Shown: in pieces, positions 1 to 11,739 of the stretch | Layout: each line of letters begins with the position of its first letter | Position numbering within the stretch: the stretch's first letter is position 1 | Assembly: GCA_037893225.1 (NCBI GenBank) | Contig: JAZGUH010000084.1 | Location: 620,001 to 684,000 of the forward strand | From: Hippasteria phrygiana | Lineage: Eukaryota; Echinodermata; Asteroidea; Valvatida; Goniasteridae | Reading direction: 5' to 3' | Length of the DNA stretch: 64,000 nucleotides | Notes under the pieces: model-generated | Seen by the model: only the letters and a program-made list of their open reading frames with translations | What the model was told of the DNA's origin: nothing | Database searches by the model: none | Translations under genes and position numbers: made by a program

Positions 1-59
1 CCGGGATTGGGCCCACCGAGATTGAGCTGTATGTAGGGGGCCGGGTTGGCCTTAGCCTC

Positions 60-170
60 TGGTTTTAGTCTTTTCTCAAGACGAAGTTCACTATGCGTTA
101 GCTGTGTGTACGTGCATTGTATAATGGGAAAAGGACGGTGGCATTCAGTGTGGTTGCTTCATCATTCTCC
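60..170 (-). repeat. Copy of a repeat also present twice at 37670-38045
   Basis: The reverse complement (GAATGCCACCGTCC..., then TGCACGTACAC...GTGAAC..GTCTTG) matches the unit duplicated in tandem inside AMPK beta intron 5. It abuts the 3' side of the dead RTE-like element. Function unknown. Confidence 0.5.
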
Positions 171-2340
171 TTATCCATCATGGGGGACGTAGAGCCGCCC
201 AGACCAAGCTATCGGATGCAGATTGCCACAGCTGTTGTGCTTGTGTCTTGTGGTCAACTTCCAGCTGGCGCGCACCCAGGTGTTGTGTGGTCGGCCCCTG
301 GGTCTCCTCCAGGCAGTGTCGGGGTGGAGTCCCCCTCGTACGTCGACGCTCAACTTAAGGGTGGCGTGGGCTGGCGTGTCCTCTGGCAGCCGTCGGACGT
401 GGCCAAAGAGGGAATGATGCCCCCTTGAAATGGTTCCACGGATATCCTCAAGACCAGTGATCACCATGATAGTGGTATTGGCGACAAAGTCGGACCACCG
501 GACACCGAGGATGCGCCGTTGGCACCTCATATTAAAGGCTTGAAGCCTTCGCCCATCCTCAGTTAGGAGCGTCCACATCTCCGACCCGTATATTAGAACG
601 GGGAGGACACAAGTCTTGTATATCCTCAGCTTGGTTGAGAGGTTAAGGCGTTTGTTCCGCCACACCCGGTCCAGTTGGCCAAAAGTTGATGAAGCTAGGC
701 CTATTCGTCGGAGAATGTCAGGCGATGAATAGCCCGAGGAGTTGATGTCGCAACCAAGATACCTAAACTTCTCCGTGATTTTGACAGGCTGGCCCATAAC
801 AGTAGCATAGGCAAGTGGTGGACAAAGGCCGGTGCAATTCTAGATCTTGGTTTTGGCCCATGACACGTGCATCCCCATCGTCCCGGCTTCTTCCTCAAAC
901 CTCTGGAGTGGGATAGGCCACTGGTCAGGTTTTCCCTCCATACTTTGAGGAAGAGATCATGGAGGGCCGCACTGATTGGGGCCTCAGCACACTTGAGCAG
1001 TTCGGGGGGAATACCGTCGGGTCCTGCAGCACGTCCGTACAGCCAGGGTGGGAGCGTCTGAGGAAACATCCGTAGCGGGGGTTGCGGCTGTTGCCTGTGC
1101 GGTGAGGTCGGGGCAGGGCATGGCTGGAGGGTGGTTGAGCATAGAATTGTAGTGCTCGTGCCAGCGGGCCAACGTCTCCTCGACCGTCTTACACGGGGTG
1201 CCGTCAATTATACTCAAATTTCAAAGCTGCATAAGGAGTCCGTCCCCTTCCATTTCCACTGCCTATACACTCAAATTTTCTAGCTGCATGATGAGGGGCC
1301 CGTCCCCTTTCATCTCCTACTGCCTATACACTTAGTTATTGGCAAGGAGCTACGTCCCTGTTGTGGGGGGCCACGCATACGCTTAATGGCCTGAAAGGAT
1401 GGACGCAGGTTGTTTCTACGTAGTCCTTCTTCAGTGTTGTCAGCAAGTTTGCCATAGAACTCCTCAAGGTCGCCCTTGGCTTTAGCTTTGAAGATGCCCT
1501 TTTAGTCTGCGTGCTTCGCATGTGTCGCCACGCAGACGTGCATTGCGCTTCTGGTTGAGGATATCCATTGTTTCAGCGGTCAGCCAGGGACGTCTCTGGT
1601 GCCTGCGAGTGCCGATTGTTTCTGTAGCGGCAGATAGAACGGATGATCGGATAGTAGACCAAGCTGACTCTGGGTCTTCCTCGAGAGAGCACAGGGCTTC
1701 AAATTATTTGTTGCTAACAGCGATGTTGCAATTGGAGGCAACACTGATGTTATCGAGGAGGGATCTGATGTCAAGCTGCTTTGTGTTTGGTTTCAGCGGT
1801 TTGCGGTAGGCCTGGATTTTGACTGCCCCAGCAACTAGTCGGTGATCCGTGCTTGCTGGGGCCTCTGCACCCCTGAAGAAAAGTGAATGATCTCTAGTCA
1901 GCATGTGGTCAATCTCCTTTCTGGTGTGGCCATCGTTGCATGACCATGTCCAGCGGTGAATTCCCTTCCATCTGAAGAAAGAGCCAACGATTGACAGGTT
2001 GGCAAGGGAACACATGTTGAGAAGGCGTGCCGTGTTGTCATTTGGTCGTCCGGAGCCAAAGTTCCCAACAACACACTCATAGCCTGTACACTCTTTCCCA
2101 CTGACAGCGTTCAGGTCTCCAGTTGGTTATAAAAGCCATCCTTGTCTGTGACAGAGGCTAACTCGGTCGGTGCGTAAACCACGATGATGGTAATGTGTCC
2201 GTGTCTGTGACGGAGCAGTGCTTGGAGGATCCGGTTTGAGATTGGTATCCATTGAACAAGGGCTTGGCTAACCTTGTTATTGAGGAGCAAGGCAACTCCC
2301 TCTGTGCGGCCTGAACTACCTGAATGATACATCATGTACT
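171..2340 (-). pseudogene. Decayed RTE/CFDP2-like non-LTR retrotransposon
   Basis: Reads right to left. At about 2335-2111 is an endonuclease segment (GRTEGVALLLNNK, then IIVVYAPTELASVTDKDGF). A second piece at about 2015-1704 carries the late endonuclease motif with an Asp-His pair (ASTDHRLVAGAVKIQ). A linker/RT entry follows at about 1217-950 (TVEETLARWHEHYNSMLN, then AAGPDGIPPELLKCAE). The post-RT region is at 797-171 (FRYLGCDINSSGYSSPD, VLPVLIYGSEMWTLL, RRILGVRWSDFV). The RT catalytic core expected between about 950 and 800 is missing, and the pieces lie in different frames, so this copy is dead. Endonuclease type and post-RT wording match the RTE/BovB-like proteins often annotated as craniofacial development protein 2-like. 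Clade is inferred by recall of family motifs, not a search. Confidence 0.75.
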
Positions 2341-2540
2341 GGTCAACACGGCGTTCTCTGCTTCCTGGGATGCGACAGTTCAGTAGTGCGACAGTTCACG
2401 GGAGACGGCCTCCGAGTATTCCACCGTGGAGAGTGTGAGGACGTTCCAGGTAGCAACCCGAAGACAGGATCTAAGGTACAGGTTGGGAACCCGCGGTCAG
2501 TCCCCTACGGAGCTTGAGGTGTCAGACGTCATTGATTCAC

Positions 2541-3822
2541 GACGAGATGGAGCATGTTGTGATGTGGTTCCTTGTACGGGGCCGAGGTAGGCAGGGACTT
2601 TAACCCTGGTGTCGGCATTGTGGGGGCAGGGGAATTTTAATTGTTCACCTGTTCTTGATGTACCATTAACCTTTATGGTGTGAGTATCAAAGTGTAATCA
2701 GGTATTTACCTCCTGAAAATAGTTCACCAGGAATTGAGAAAAGAAGTTGGAAAAGAAGCCAGTTGGAAAAAGTGAATAAATACGTCCTGAAAGACATGCA
2801 AGGACATTGGACAAGGAGGCATGTAGTCCTCACATTTGTTGCCATAAATGTGTATGAGGGGCACAGAAAGAAAGTCTTCCATGCATCTTGTGTGGAATTA
2901 CCAAAGAATGGGCTATTGGTGTAAAACAAAGCGCAGGAAATTCATTCAACTCGGGATGCTCAATTTGTTTTGGTTTCGTATAATTTACTTCTCCAGTAAC
3001 CCCCCAATAATAAATAAATTATCTGCATTTATTTTGCATAATTTCGTAACAAAAACACATCACAAGTCACCAGAGCTACTTTTGAAGTTACAGGCATTAA
3101 AACATGCTTTATGCAGTGAATTTCAGTAGGAACTGACAAAGTCTGTGTTTATGAGGATGTCAAACAGGTATGCTCTCTCTGATGCACATGACAGACTATT
3201 AAGTGTAAAAATATCCTTAAGATCCATTTCTTTGGATCTGTGGCCTATTTCACGAATAGTGTCTAACTTACGCCATAGTGTAGGAATTAAGTGTTGCTAT
3301 ATTTCACGAAACACTACATAGCTGCGTGAGATTTTATTAGTTTTATACATGGTGGATGAGGTTGAATGTGGCTTTTAAGACAACTGTTTGATTATAGCAA
3401 TAATTGTCATGGAACAGCGGTGAAATAACTGCAGAGGTATCATTAACGAGTACGTAAGTTGTGCCATAATTTGTGGTGCAAGTCAGCAACTTATGCACTG
3501 CATAACTTTCACGAAATCGATTTAAAAATGTCACAGATGTTGCACAATTTACGCAATCAAATGTGGCATAAGTGGAATTACAAGGTTTCGAGAAATTGGC
3601 TGCTGGTCACATTTGTCTGGTCATTAAAAAAAGTTTGGATAACTTTACTATTATCCAATTTTAAGACAATGTCACAAGGAAAATGGTGTCAGAACTTGGG
3701 TGTAAGTGGAAGTGCAACTGCCTTCAACTACTTTGTTTGGCAGTAGTCCAGTACTTTGACATTCGAGGTTAACTGTCTGGTGGTTTATGTACTGAATTTG
3801 TTCCTCGATTGTTATTATCCAG
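2541..3822. other. AT-rich stretch, likely intron of the gene ending at 4059
   Basis: No coding similarity recognised in either strand. Short open frames here have no recognisable domain. The 3' end (TTCCTCGATTGTTATTATCCAG) is a good polypyrimidine tract and acceptor for the exon at 3823. Confidence 0.4.
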
Positions 3823-4059
3823 CAGTCACCTGCTGAAGAGCCTTCTGCCGAGCCCAGCCCGCCAGCAGCAGATGAAGCGGGAGATGCACCGACCTCCGAG
3901 CCTGAGCCTGCCGCAGAGACTAACCACGAGGTGGGACCTGGTGGTGATGAGGCGGCGGATGGAGAGGAGACTAAGGGGGAGGAGGAGTGCAGTCCCGTCA
4001 AGCAAGAGGCACCTGCGGCAGAGACTAACGGGCCTGAGACCGTGGAGGTGGCGGAATAA
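3823..4059 (+). CDS. Terminal coding exon of an unidentified gene, acidic tail
   Basis: Seen: an acceptor (TTATTATCCAG) followed by a 78-codon open frame that starts in phase 0 and ends at TAA (4057-4059). It begins QSPAEEPSAEPSPPAADEAG and ends ETNGPETVEVAE. Composition is very rich in Glu, Ala, Pro, Asp and Gly, with one SPVKQE motif, and has the look of a disordered acidic C-terminal tail. It contains no Met, so ordinary ATG-based ORF finding misses it. Local GC content is well above the flanks, as for other exons here. No family is recognised. The remaining exons must lie left of the window or be small and unrecognised in 2541-3822. AATAAA overlaps the stop codon, and the true poly(A) site is unknown. 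Alternative: a low-complexity open stretch that is not expressed. Confidence 0.55.
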   Translation, partial: QSPAEEPSAEPSPPAADEAGDAPTSEPEPAAETNHEVGPGGDEAADGEETKGEEECSPVKQEAPAAETNGPETVEVAE

Positions 4060-6537
4060 AACAGGAGTCATTTGTAGGAATGACCAGGTACTTACATGTA
4101 TGCCATTAACTGCTGCGTAACTGATGAGGTGGTGCAACAAGATTTTGTATTGGAGGGAGGGTTCACCCATTTTCTTCTAAAAAGTCCCCCCCCCCCCCCC
4201 CCCCCGTACATTTTAAATCCATTTGAATTTAAGTGGGGGGAGAACTCTCTCTGATGCTCGTTCAGCCTTTCCCTTGGCACATTCTGTTAGGCAGCAGCAC
4301 TGTACAAAATGTAGTTGAGCCCCACTCCAAGACAGAGAACCCTGTGGTTCAAGACTGAGACTTTAAAGATCATGTTGCGTGCGAAATTACATTTGTATCA
4401 TTTTCCAGGTATAGGTAGCTTAAGACATATTAAAATATAAGGGCAACTGTTCTTGCCACTGAATAATGAAAAAAATGACTTTTGAGGGATGATTTTTTAT
4501 GTCCCGCCTTGGCTTCTATTTGTCATTTGTCTGAAAGTCTTCGTTGGGGGCAGCAGACAAAACAGCCAAATATGACGTTACAGCTGAGAGTTGGGTTTTG
4601 GTACCGTGTGATGCATAGGTCCGGCGGGTTTTTCAAAATCACTCCACGCACCATAGTTTATACACGTTCGACCCCAGTGCTGCATTAATACATAACGGGA
4701 ATGGGATTCGATCCCCGGAACGCGACGGTAATGGCGAAGTCAAAACTGGGTAGGATTTGACCTGGGGTTATCCTGTTGTGTCATCTCAAATATCACTATC
4801 ACTGTGTAGCACCAAACAAATGTAGCAGAATCAAAGAACTGCGACTCCTCGAATCCATAGACACCGTGCGCACCACGGTGGTGCAAAATGATCAACCATG
4901 GAAACACAGGCCGACCCGGCCAGACGAAAGTTAGTTGTTACGGCATGGAGGTACGGTCCGTGTGTGCATGAACGTACAACAACATGGCACTGCCATGACT
5001 GCGCTGCCACGGCAGACACTAGACCGCACAAATGGGGGGGTAGGTGGTGGGCTCGAACCACTCACACAAGTCGTAGATGCTGAGAGACATTACTATACTA
5101 TTCAACCACACTTTGCTAACAAAACCAACCATAAAGCTGTTTTCCTTTTCTCTCTCCTTTGGTCTGAATTCATCTGCCCTTTTCCCCCTTTGTCTTCCCA
5201 GATCGCTTGCTGAATCAGTGCAAGCATGCATCGACTGTGTGTACAAACTTGTAAGCAGAACTGCACAGGCTCTCTCCCTCAAGGTGTTCCAAGAATGAAC
5301 GGTGCATCACTGAAGACTGCACACGAGACTATCCATATATCTTGCATTACTCTCCAATCGTACTTGACACTCCACAATAATACATGATACAGCCCACAGG
5401 ATCCTTAGTCATGAAAGAGTGCACCAAGTACTGTACATTTGCTGATTTTTGTTTTACCTTTGCTGCCAATCCATTCAGTGGTAATTTTAATGACAAAAGG
5501 TATGAATTGCAAAGTTTTTGATCGTCTGGTTCCCTGACCTGAAGATTTTAGATCATGATGTGCAGTGTTAGTCTGAGTGACGTCGGTGGCATAATTCAAA
5601 TTTAATATTCTTGTAAAATCCGGTCAGCCAATTGGAAAAAGTTTAAGAGTATGGCATTGATTTTTCAGTTTTTATGTATAATTGAGAATTCAAATTCCAG
5701 GATCTGTAACGGGCCTGACAACGTTAACGGCCAAATGTTACTAAAAACAAGTTCGGAGGAATTCCTTCAATTTTTGTCATGTGACATTGGTAGCTACCGG
5801 ACCCTAATATTCAGAATATTTTGGTCTGAGAACCAGACTAAGTTTCTGAATGGCACCCTGACTCCCCTCCATTCAATGTGTGCTGTTCCGTTTGTGGTCA
5901 GTAACTGCCGCGATGGGATATATTAATGCTGCACTGAGTCGAATGCAAGTGATGTGGAATGTGATTTCTGTAATTTTCGGCCCCCACTAAGTGGCTGTTG
6001 TACTGGATGGATATTTTATGTCCATGAAGATGTTTTTAATTACCTGATGCAATGGTTTATTCTGTGTATGCAAAAAGCGTACATTTCCGTAAAAAAAAAT
6101 TGTACTTAAGGATATGGAGGTTTGTTCATTTGTCATTTAACCCCAGCAGTGCCCTGCAGAAAATACATAAACTGCCATCAAAATGGAGTTGGAAATTTAA
6201 AGCTTATATCTGACAGCTGATGTCGATGCTTGAACACGGTACACTGGGACAAAGTCGCATATTACCTTGAAGCCACAGTCTTAATTTCAGGGACGTTGTT
6301 AGTCATGTCAGTGAACTATAGGAGGCCATCACATGATCATATTTCCTTATTTTGCGATAGAGGGGCGCTTTGGCCAATTTTATTGGCCCCAGCACTCGAC
6401 AGACTGGCAATTGGGCTGAATCTGTAGCTGGCACTGCTAGGGGTTAAGAACCAGACCAGGCAATGAATGTGTGTAGAATCCAGCCGTATTTGATTATATT
6501 GTATTGATTATGTTTGGCAAAGCTACCAAGTGCTTGA
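4060..6537. other. Probable 3' UTR then intergenic DNA
   Basis: Holds a C-run at about 4187-4205, a short hairpin around CACCGTGCGCACCACGGTG (about 4863-4882) and a tRNA-B-box-like word (GGGCTCGAACCACTC, about 5048). No gene recognised. Confidence 0.4.
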
Positions 6538-6733
6538 TTAACCCTAAACCAACCCTTCCAGACCCTTCAAAATCCACCAAGAGCTTTTGGAGGATTTTGT
6601 AGGATTGATGACAGTAGTGCCCACTCACTATGACTTGACAAAAAGAACAAAGACTGCTATCGGGTTAATGTACAGCAGTCGTGGATTTTGGAGGATTCGG
6701 GAAGGTTCCAAGCAAACATGCCTAGTGGGTTAA
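6538..6733. mobile_element. TTAA-flanked MITE (CCCTAA-type ends)
   Basis: TTAA at 6538-6541 is followed by CCCTAAACC. The other end is CTAGTGGG followed by TTAA (6730-6733). The interior carries GGAGGATTTTG words shared with the copies at 23275, 32705 and 45537. TTAA target with CCC..GGG ends is the piggyBac-superfamily signature (established). No transposase is present. Confidence 0.6.
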
Positions 6734-7514
6734 TGCAAGCATGAATTATAAGGCGAAATCCATGTATGGCCTACCCAGATTGGGAAACATGTACTTGTAA
6801 ATAGTAAAAGTAGTTAAGATCCGTCTAGGTTGTAGAATATTAGCATAATGTAGAACACTGCAGACCATAGAGTTAAGAATTGAGATTTCACTTTGAAAGC
6901 AAATTTCGGCTTTTCAGACTTTTCTTTATAGCATTGTTCGGCTGAATCATTTAACCTAAAAAAAAGTAGTTTACAAGTTGTTTGCAAAATTAGCACTTTT
7001 AGCGTTCTCATGTAATTTGTGATTCCTTTGATTTTTTCACTTGTTTATCCTCATGTTATCAGTGCCTTCCACATTGTACACTTTTGAAAAATGCAATTTC
7101 TTTTTATCGATGTGGACTTATACAACAGTACAAAAAATGCGGAATGCGGTGAAGCCGTCCTGATCAAATCTGTTCAATTATGCAATTGGTTTGTTGCTGC
7201 CAGTGTGATTCAAATATATGCACATGCCAAAGATGCATTTTTAACTACATGTACTCGAAAACGGGAATTATAACAATTTTTGCTGCAGCAGGCAGCTGAC
7301 GATCTTTAGCGCGCATGTTTATTAAATGACGTATACAATAACTACCACAGCGGAGATACGAGTCTGGTGACACATTTCACAGTTATGTGCTGCATGACTG
7401 ATATCCATAATGCAGAAAATTGTTGGGTTTTTGTAAAGGCTTATGGTAATGTTCGCTATGGAGGCTTGTGGTAAAGACATAACCTTTCACCATACAAATA
7501 AAGCATGGGTGGCT

Positions 7515-7645
7515 GTGAAGAATTTCTGTTACTTGAAATCACCCAATACAAGGCTAAAAGCCACTCTGAAAGGGATACAATCTGAGGTGGTAGGGTGGGC
7601 TACATTTTGAATTGCCGACCCTACCAACCTTACTTTTTTCTTTGA
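7515..7645. repeat. Dispersed repeat family C
   Basis: The stretch AAGGCTAAAAGCCACTCTG, then GAGGTGGTAGGGTGGGC, recurs at 11590-11735, 53990-54130, 54440-54870 (partly inverted) and 63345-63560. It is non-coding, and copies often come as inverted pairs. Confidence 0.6.
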
Positions 7646-7728
7646 CAGATTCTGGAGAAATTATCCCAATTTAGGTGGCTCTCGTGTGCATGATGACACC
7701 CTGGCAATGTGTCTCTTAAGCCGTGTCC

Positions 7729-8298
7729 GCACTGGACTTTTTGTTGTTGTAAGGTTTCACCGAGACGATGGTAAAATGAAAAATGGTCAAATGTGACCAC
7801 TTGTCCGCACTTGGACTTTCGACACGGGAACATTTTACCGAGACTGTGGTAGAAGTAACTGAGCTGTCAATATAACGACTCATGAGGGCACTTTGCGTGA
7901 CCTTTCTACATTGACCCAAATCACGCGTGCCTTTTCATTTTTTCGGCCGATGTGTACACGTAGGCCTACATGTACATCTTTAGCACCAATCAAACTTCCC
8001 CCGTGCACCAATGCAAAGCGCATGCGTGGTGTCCCTGTGCAGCATATAACCTTGCGCTCGGGCCGGATGTACACTTTCATGAGCCGCTTTTACCGACTCA
8101 CACTGTCCGCACTGGACTTATTGTCTCGGGAAATGTTACCTACCAGTCAGTTTTCCTGGGTAGCAGTTGCCCGGTAGAAGTAACCGCTGGACTCGGGGAA
8201 AAGTAACTGAGAGGAAAACGTTCTGGGCTGTCCGCACTGGACTTAAAATGGGAAAAGTACCCATCGTCTCAGTAAGTTTTACCAAAAAAGTCCAGTGC
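7729..8298. mobile_element. Inverted-repeat element with subterminal repeats
   Basis: The left end GCACTGGACTTTTTGTTG..GAGACGATGGTAAAA matches the reverse complement of the right end (GCACTGGACTTTTTTGG..GAGACGATGG). The word TGTCCGCACTGGACTT is repeated inside at about 7802, 8104 and 8228. Terminal plus repeated subterminal motifs suggest a non-autonomous DNA transposon. No clear target duplication. Confidence 0.6.
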
Positions 8299-8299
8299 A

Positions 8300-9492
8300 T
8301 TGAAATAGAAAGACACAGAAATTGATGGTTTATGTAAGTACATGTTTGCCCGTTGCAATTCATGTAGGTGTTACTTACGCATGGAATCTTTGCCTTAAAT
8401 AATTGGGTTTATAACGTCAGCATTATTTGTACAGGTTTATCAAAGCTTGCATTACGTTTAAGTCTTTGTAAACAGCATTTATTGTTAAAGGTACATGTAC
8501 GTTGCACTTTATGTACAAGGTATTACATGTAGAATTGAATCCATTGTGCTAATTACTGCAGAAAAAATGAGCGCAGGAACAAATGCCAAACAATTATTTT
8601 TAAATAAAATAATTGAAATAAAAAAGAATTCAATTAAGAACAAAATGTGTAATAAAAATAGGCATGGTTCTAATGAAGTGTACTGCAATGTAAAACACAC
8701 CTCGACAATGGCGCCAAAGTGCTGAATATATAGAAATATGTAATGTTATGCAGTAAGGTCCTTTATAGGGGAATAATTGGAGTGAAATTGTTGACTGCCT
8801 ATTATCACTGATTAATTAATCTACTCTCTCACACTGCACTTTATGGTATGAATTGCAAAAATGGTACTTTTTTTGTGTCTTTATGCTTGGGGAGTGTTTA
8901 CAGTACTCCTTGGTTGAATTCTGACCCAGAGAATGTTGTGGGGGGGGGGGGGAATTTAACCCCTCCCCTTATTGGCTTATGTGTGTGCAAACAGCATAAT
9001 TTATATACTAGTTCAACCCTAACCTGCCAAAATCAAACACCCCATTGCGTTGATTTTTGTGTGATCGAGTACTGTAGAGCCTTGGCACCATCACTTTGCA
9101 TGGGACTTGATGCCCTGATTTTGTCTAAGTACAAAGAATGTGCCATTGGTTTACTACACAGTGTTGGAGTTTGTGTGGTTAGGGAAGGATTCTAGTAAAA
9201 AGGCTTGGGGTTAATGAATTCAGCTTTATGCACCTGCGTACATACATGCAAGTCCAACAGTGAGGTGCAAGTAAAATGTCCACGTATAAAACATGGAGAG
9301 CTGAAATGATTGTGTAGAAGGTTAACCACTTTTTGAGATGTTTGTAAGTATTTTGAACACTTTGTTGCTCTCGAAAAATTTAATTAATTGAAGAAAAAAA
9401 AAAGGAAAAAGGCTAATCTTAGATTAGTGTGTAAAGCTTTGTTTAGAATTGGGAATTACCTGTACACCCTTTCGGACGAATTACATACTTGT
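8300..9492. other. AT-rich intergenic stretch
   Basis: Contains a G-run at about 8940-8952. Otherwise nothing recognised. Confidence 0.4.
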
Positions 9493-9629
9493 ATTAGCCT
9501 TTTAGAGGTATGGCGGACACAATAGGAGGGCGCTATTTGATTTGGGTATACCTTTTGTGCCATACAAAAGGTATACCCAAATCAAATAGCGCCCTCCTAT
9601 TGTGTCCGCCATACCTCTAAAAGGCTAAT
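9493..9629. repeat. Perfect 66-bp-arm inverted repeat with 5-nt loop
   Basis: Arms 9493-9558 and 9564-9629 are exact reverse complements across all 66 positions. The loop is GCCAT (9559-9563). Outer ends read ATTAGCCTTTTAGAGG...CCTCTAAAAGGCTAAT. The copy AAGGCTAAT also occurs at about 9410. Could be a palindromic MITE or the template of a long hairpin RNA. Confidence 0.95.
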
Positions 9630-10139
9630 GTAAACCCTTTTCTTGTCAAAGATGCGTAAATCAAAATATTAATTTTCTTGCCAATTATTCTCATAAACTT
9701 TCTATGTTGATTATTATTTATTTGCTCATCAAGTTTGATATTTTTTGTTGATCTACATCTACATGTATACTAGGCATGTTAATCAAAATTATAAGGCACA
9801 TCAAGTTGCAAGTTGTGACCTCAGCTTAATTAATTTGCGTATTAAGTCAAAAGAGTGTGATAGTAAACGTTGCCTTCTGATCACAGACAATCCATGAGAG
9901 TAATGAATTTTATCGTGCAAAATTGTAGAAGCCTGCGAGCCTGGATTTCATTTTTTTCTTTTGAAAATTAAATCACACTTGTGTACACAGTCCAGCCTAG
10001 TTTAAAATAAACTTGTCTGTTATACACGAACAAGTTGTTCGCCTCTTGTTTTTGCGTGAGTTCAAGAGTTGACTAATGGTTGTGTTTAGCAATTAGCACT
10101 AGTACATTGTACCCAAAGTGGCCATGGTGATAAGATTAC

Positions 10140-10400
10140 AGACAAGCCATAGCCGTGGTTTGGAAAAGACCACCTGGCTGGTTGACGTCTATAGGCGCAC
10201 TCCTCCATTACTTTTCTAAGTATATTGTTCTTGAATGGGAGTGTAATTAATCAATGGAGCTTTTTTCAAATGCTTTCATTCGCACGAATTTCATGTACAA
10301 CAAATTGGACCACTCTATTCAGTGTGGTGCCTATTGTTTGCATTTAATGCTTGGTTGCACAGCCCTGATTCTGGCATACCACCCCATCAATAAGGCAAAG
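10140..10400. mobile_element. Family A TTAA MITE, degraded long form
   Basis: Shares CCATAGCCGTGGTTTGGAA, GACCACCTGGCTGGTTGAC and the interior CCACTCTATTCAGTGTGGTG with copies at 55305, 56405 and 62650. Both TTAA ends are lost. Confidence 0.6.
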
Positions 10401-11152
10401 TAAAAACAATGTTTAGCATCCCTGCCCGCTACATTTTTTGATGGCCACATGAATTTTTTTTTTTTTACCAGTGGAAAATGAGATGAAAAAACTCAACCGA
10501 TCCACTGAAAAATCGATTCTCTTGTCTCTCATTTTTGTGTCTTTGAACTGTTAAAAACCTACGGTTGTCGGAAATTTAAAGATAGCCCCTCCTTCCTAAA
10601 AAAAAACCACCTAATAGCAAGCTGAAAGGGGTTAAGACCCTTATTCAGTTCTCATGCAGCCCCACCCATCCCCCACCCATGGATGTTGGGATTGGTATTT
10701 TTTTTACGTGCCCCAGGGTGGGGACTTCAGTCCTTTGAATGGACATAAAAATTGCCCAGATACTTCTGTAAATAAACAGGATGCCCAGGGGGTGTGGTGG
10801 ATTTGGCATCTAGAAATGAACACAAATTTTCCCTCGTTATACGTTTTTTGTTGGGAGATTGAGAAGGGGAACATTGATAGACTTAACTGTACACCCGTGG
10901 TGACAGCTTCACTTTGCTGCACTCAAGTCAATGTGACAAAATATGCAATCTGATGCGTCTGGCAGGGTTTCTAGCCAAAATACCCTGGAGGGTTAGGGTT
11001 ATCTACTCATTAGCTACATGTACATGCAAGTTTGAAGAATTTAACGAGTGCACAATGTGTCGCATGACATTACGTCGACAATTTTATCCCGAATAACCTT
11101 TGACCCTGGACTGGCTTATTAGAAATAAGCGAGTTCGATAATTCTCAGGTAA

Positions 11153-11216
11153 AGGTCAGCTGTACCAAATTTCGCCTCATCATATCGGCCCTGCATGCTG
11201 TTTTGGTACAGCTGAC
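11153..11216. repeat. Short inverted repeat
   Basis: GGTCAGCTGTACCAAA pairs exactly with TTTGGTACAGCTGACC, about 32 bases apart. Confidence 0.7.
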
Positions 11217-11589
11217 CTGTGACCTTTTACCCATTATTGCATTGCCCGGCTCAGTGCTTTATTGCCATAGGCTTTCTGAAGTATTTCAAAGGTCTCCGTT
11301 GCAGATTTCCCGAGTTTGACACATAATTTTATGTTCGCTCTCTGCTCAAGTTTCAGGTCCGTGGTCACAAAAATGCGTGTAACACGGGTGCTGATATTGA
11401 TCAAGTGATGTCACTTGGAATACTTACTCACGAAAGTTATTGCTTACAAACACCTGCTACAATGTAGGCCTATATGCACATTGCTGTGCTGCACTCCATT
11501 CGTTCCCAACAAAAGCAGTCTCCGAACTTTTTGATCGCACCTCGTATTTAAGAAATTAAAGGGACAAGAACTCCATTCACTACTTTATT

Positions 11590-11735
11590 ATGGAAGTCAC
11601 ACCAAATACAAGGCTGAAAGCCACCCTAGGTCTACAAAGGACTACAAGTCTACAACAGAGGTGGTGGGGTTGGCCACATTAAACAAAATGTTTTCCTGGG
11701 TGCAGATCTAACTTGTAGGGGATAAATCTTCAATT
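11590..11735. repeat. Dispersed repeat family C copy
   Basis: ACAAGGCTGAAAGCCACC, then GAGGTGGTGGGGTTGGCC, as in the copy at 7515. Confidence 0.55.
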
Positions 11736-11739
11736 ATAT

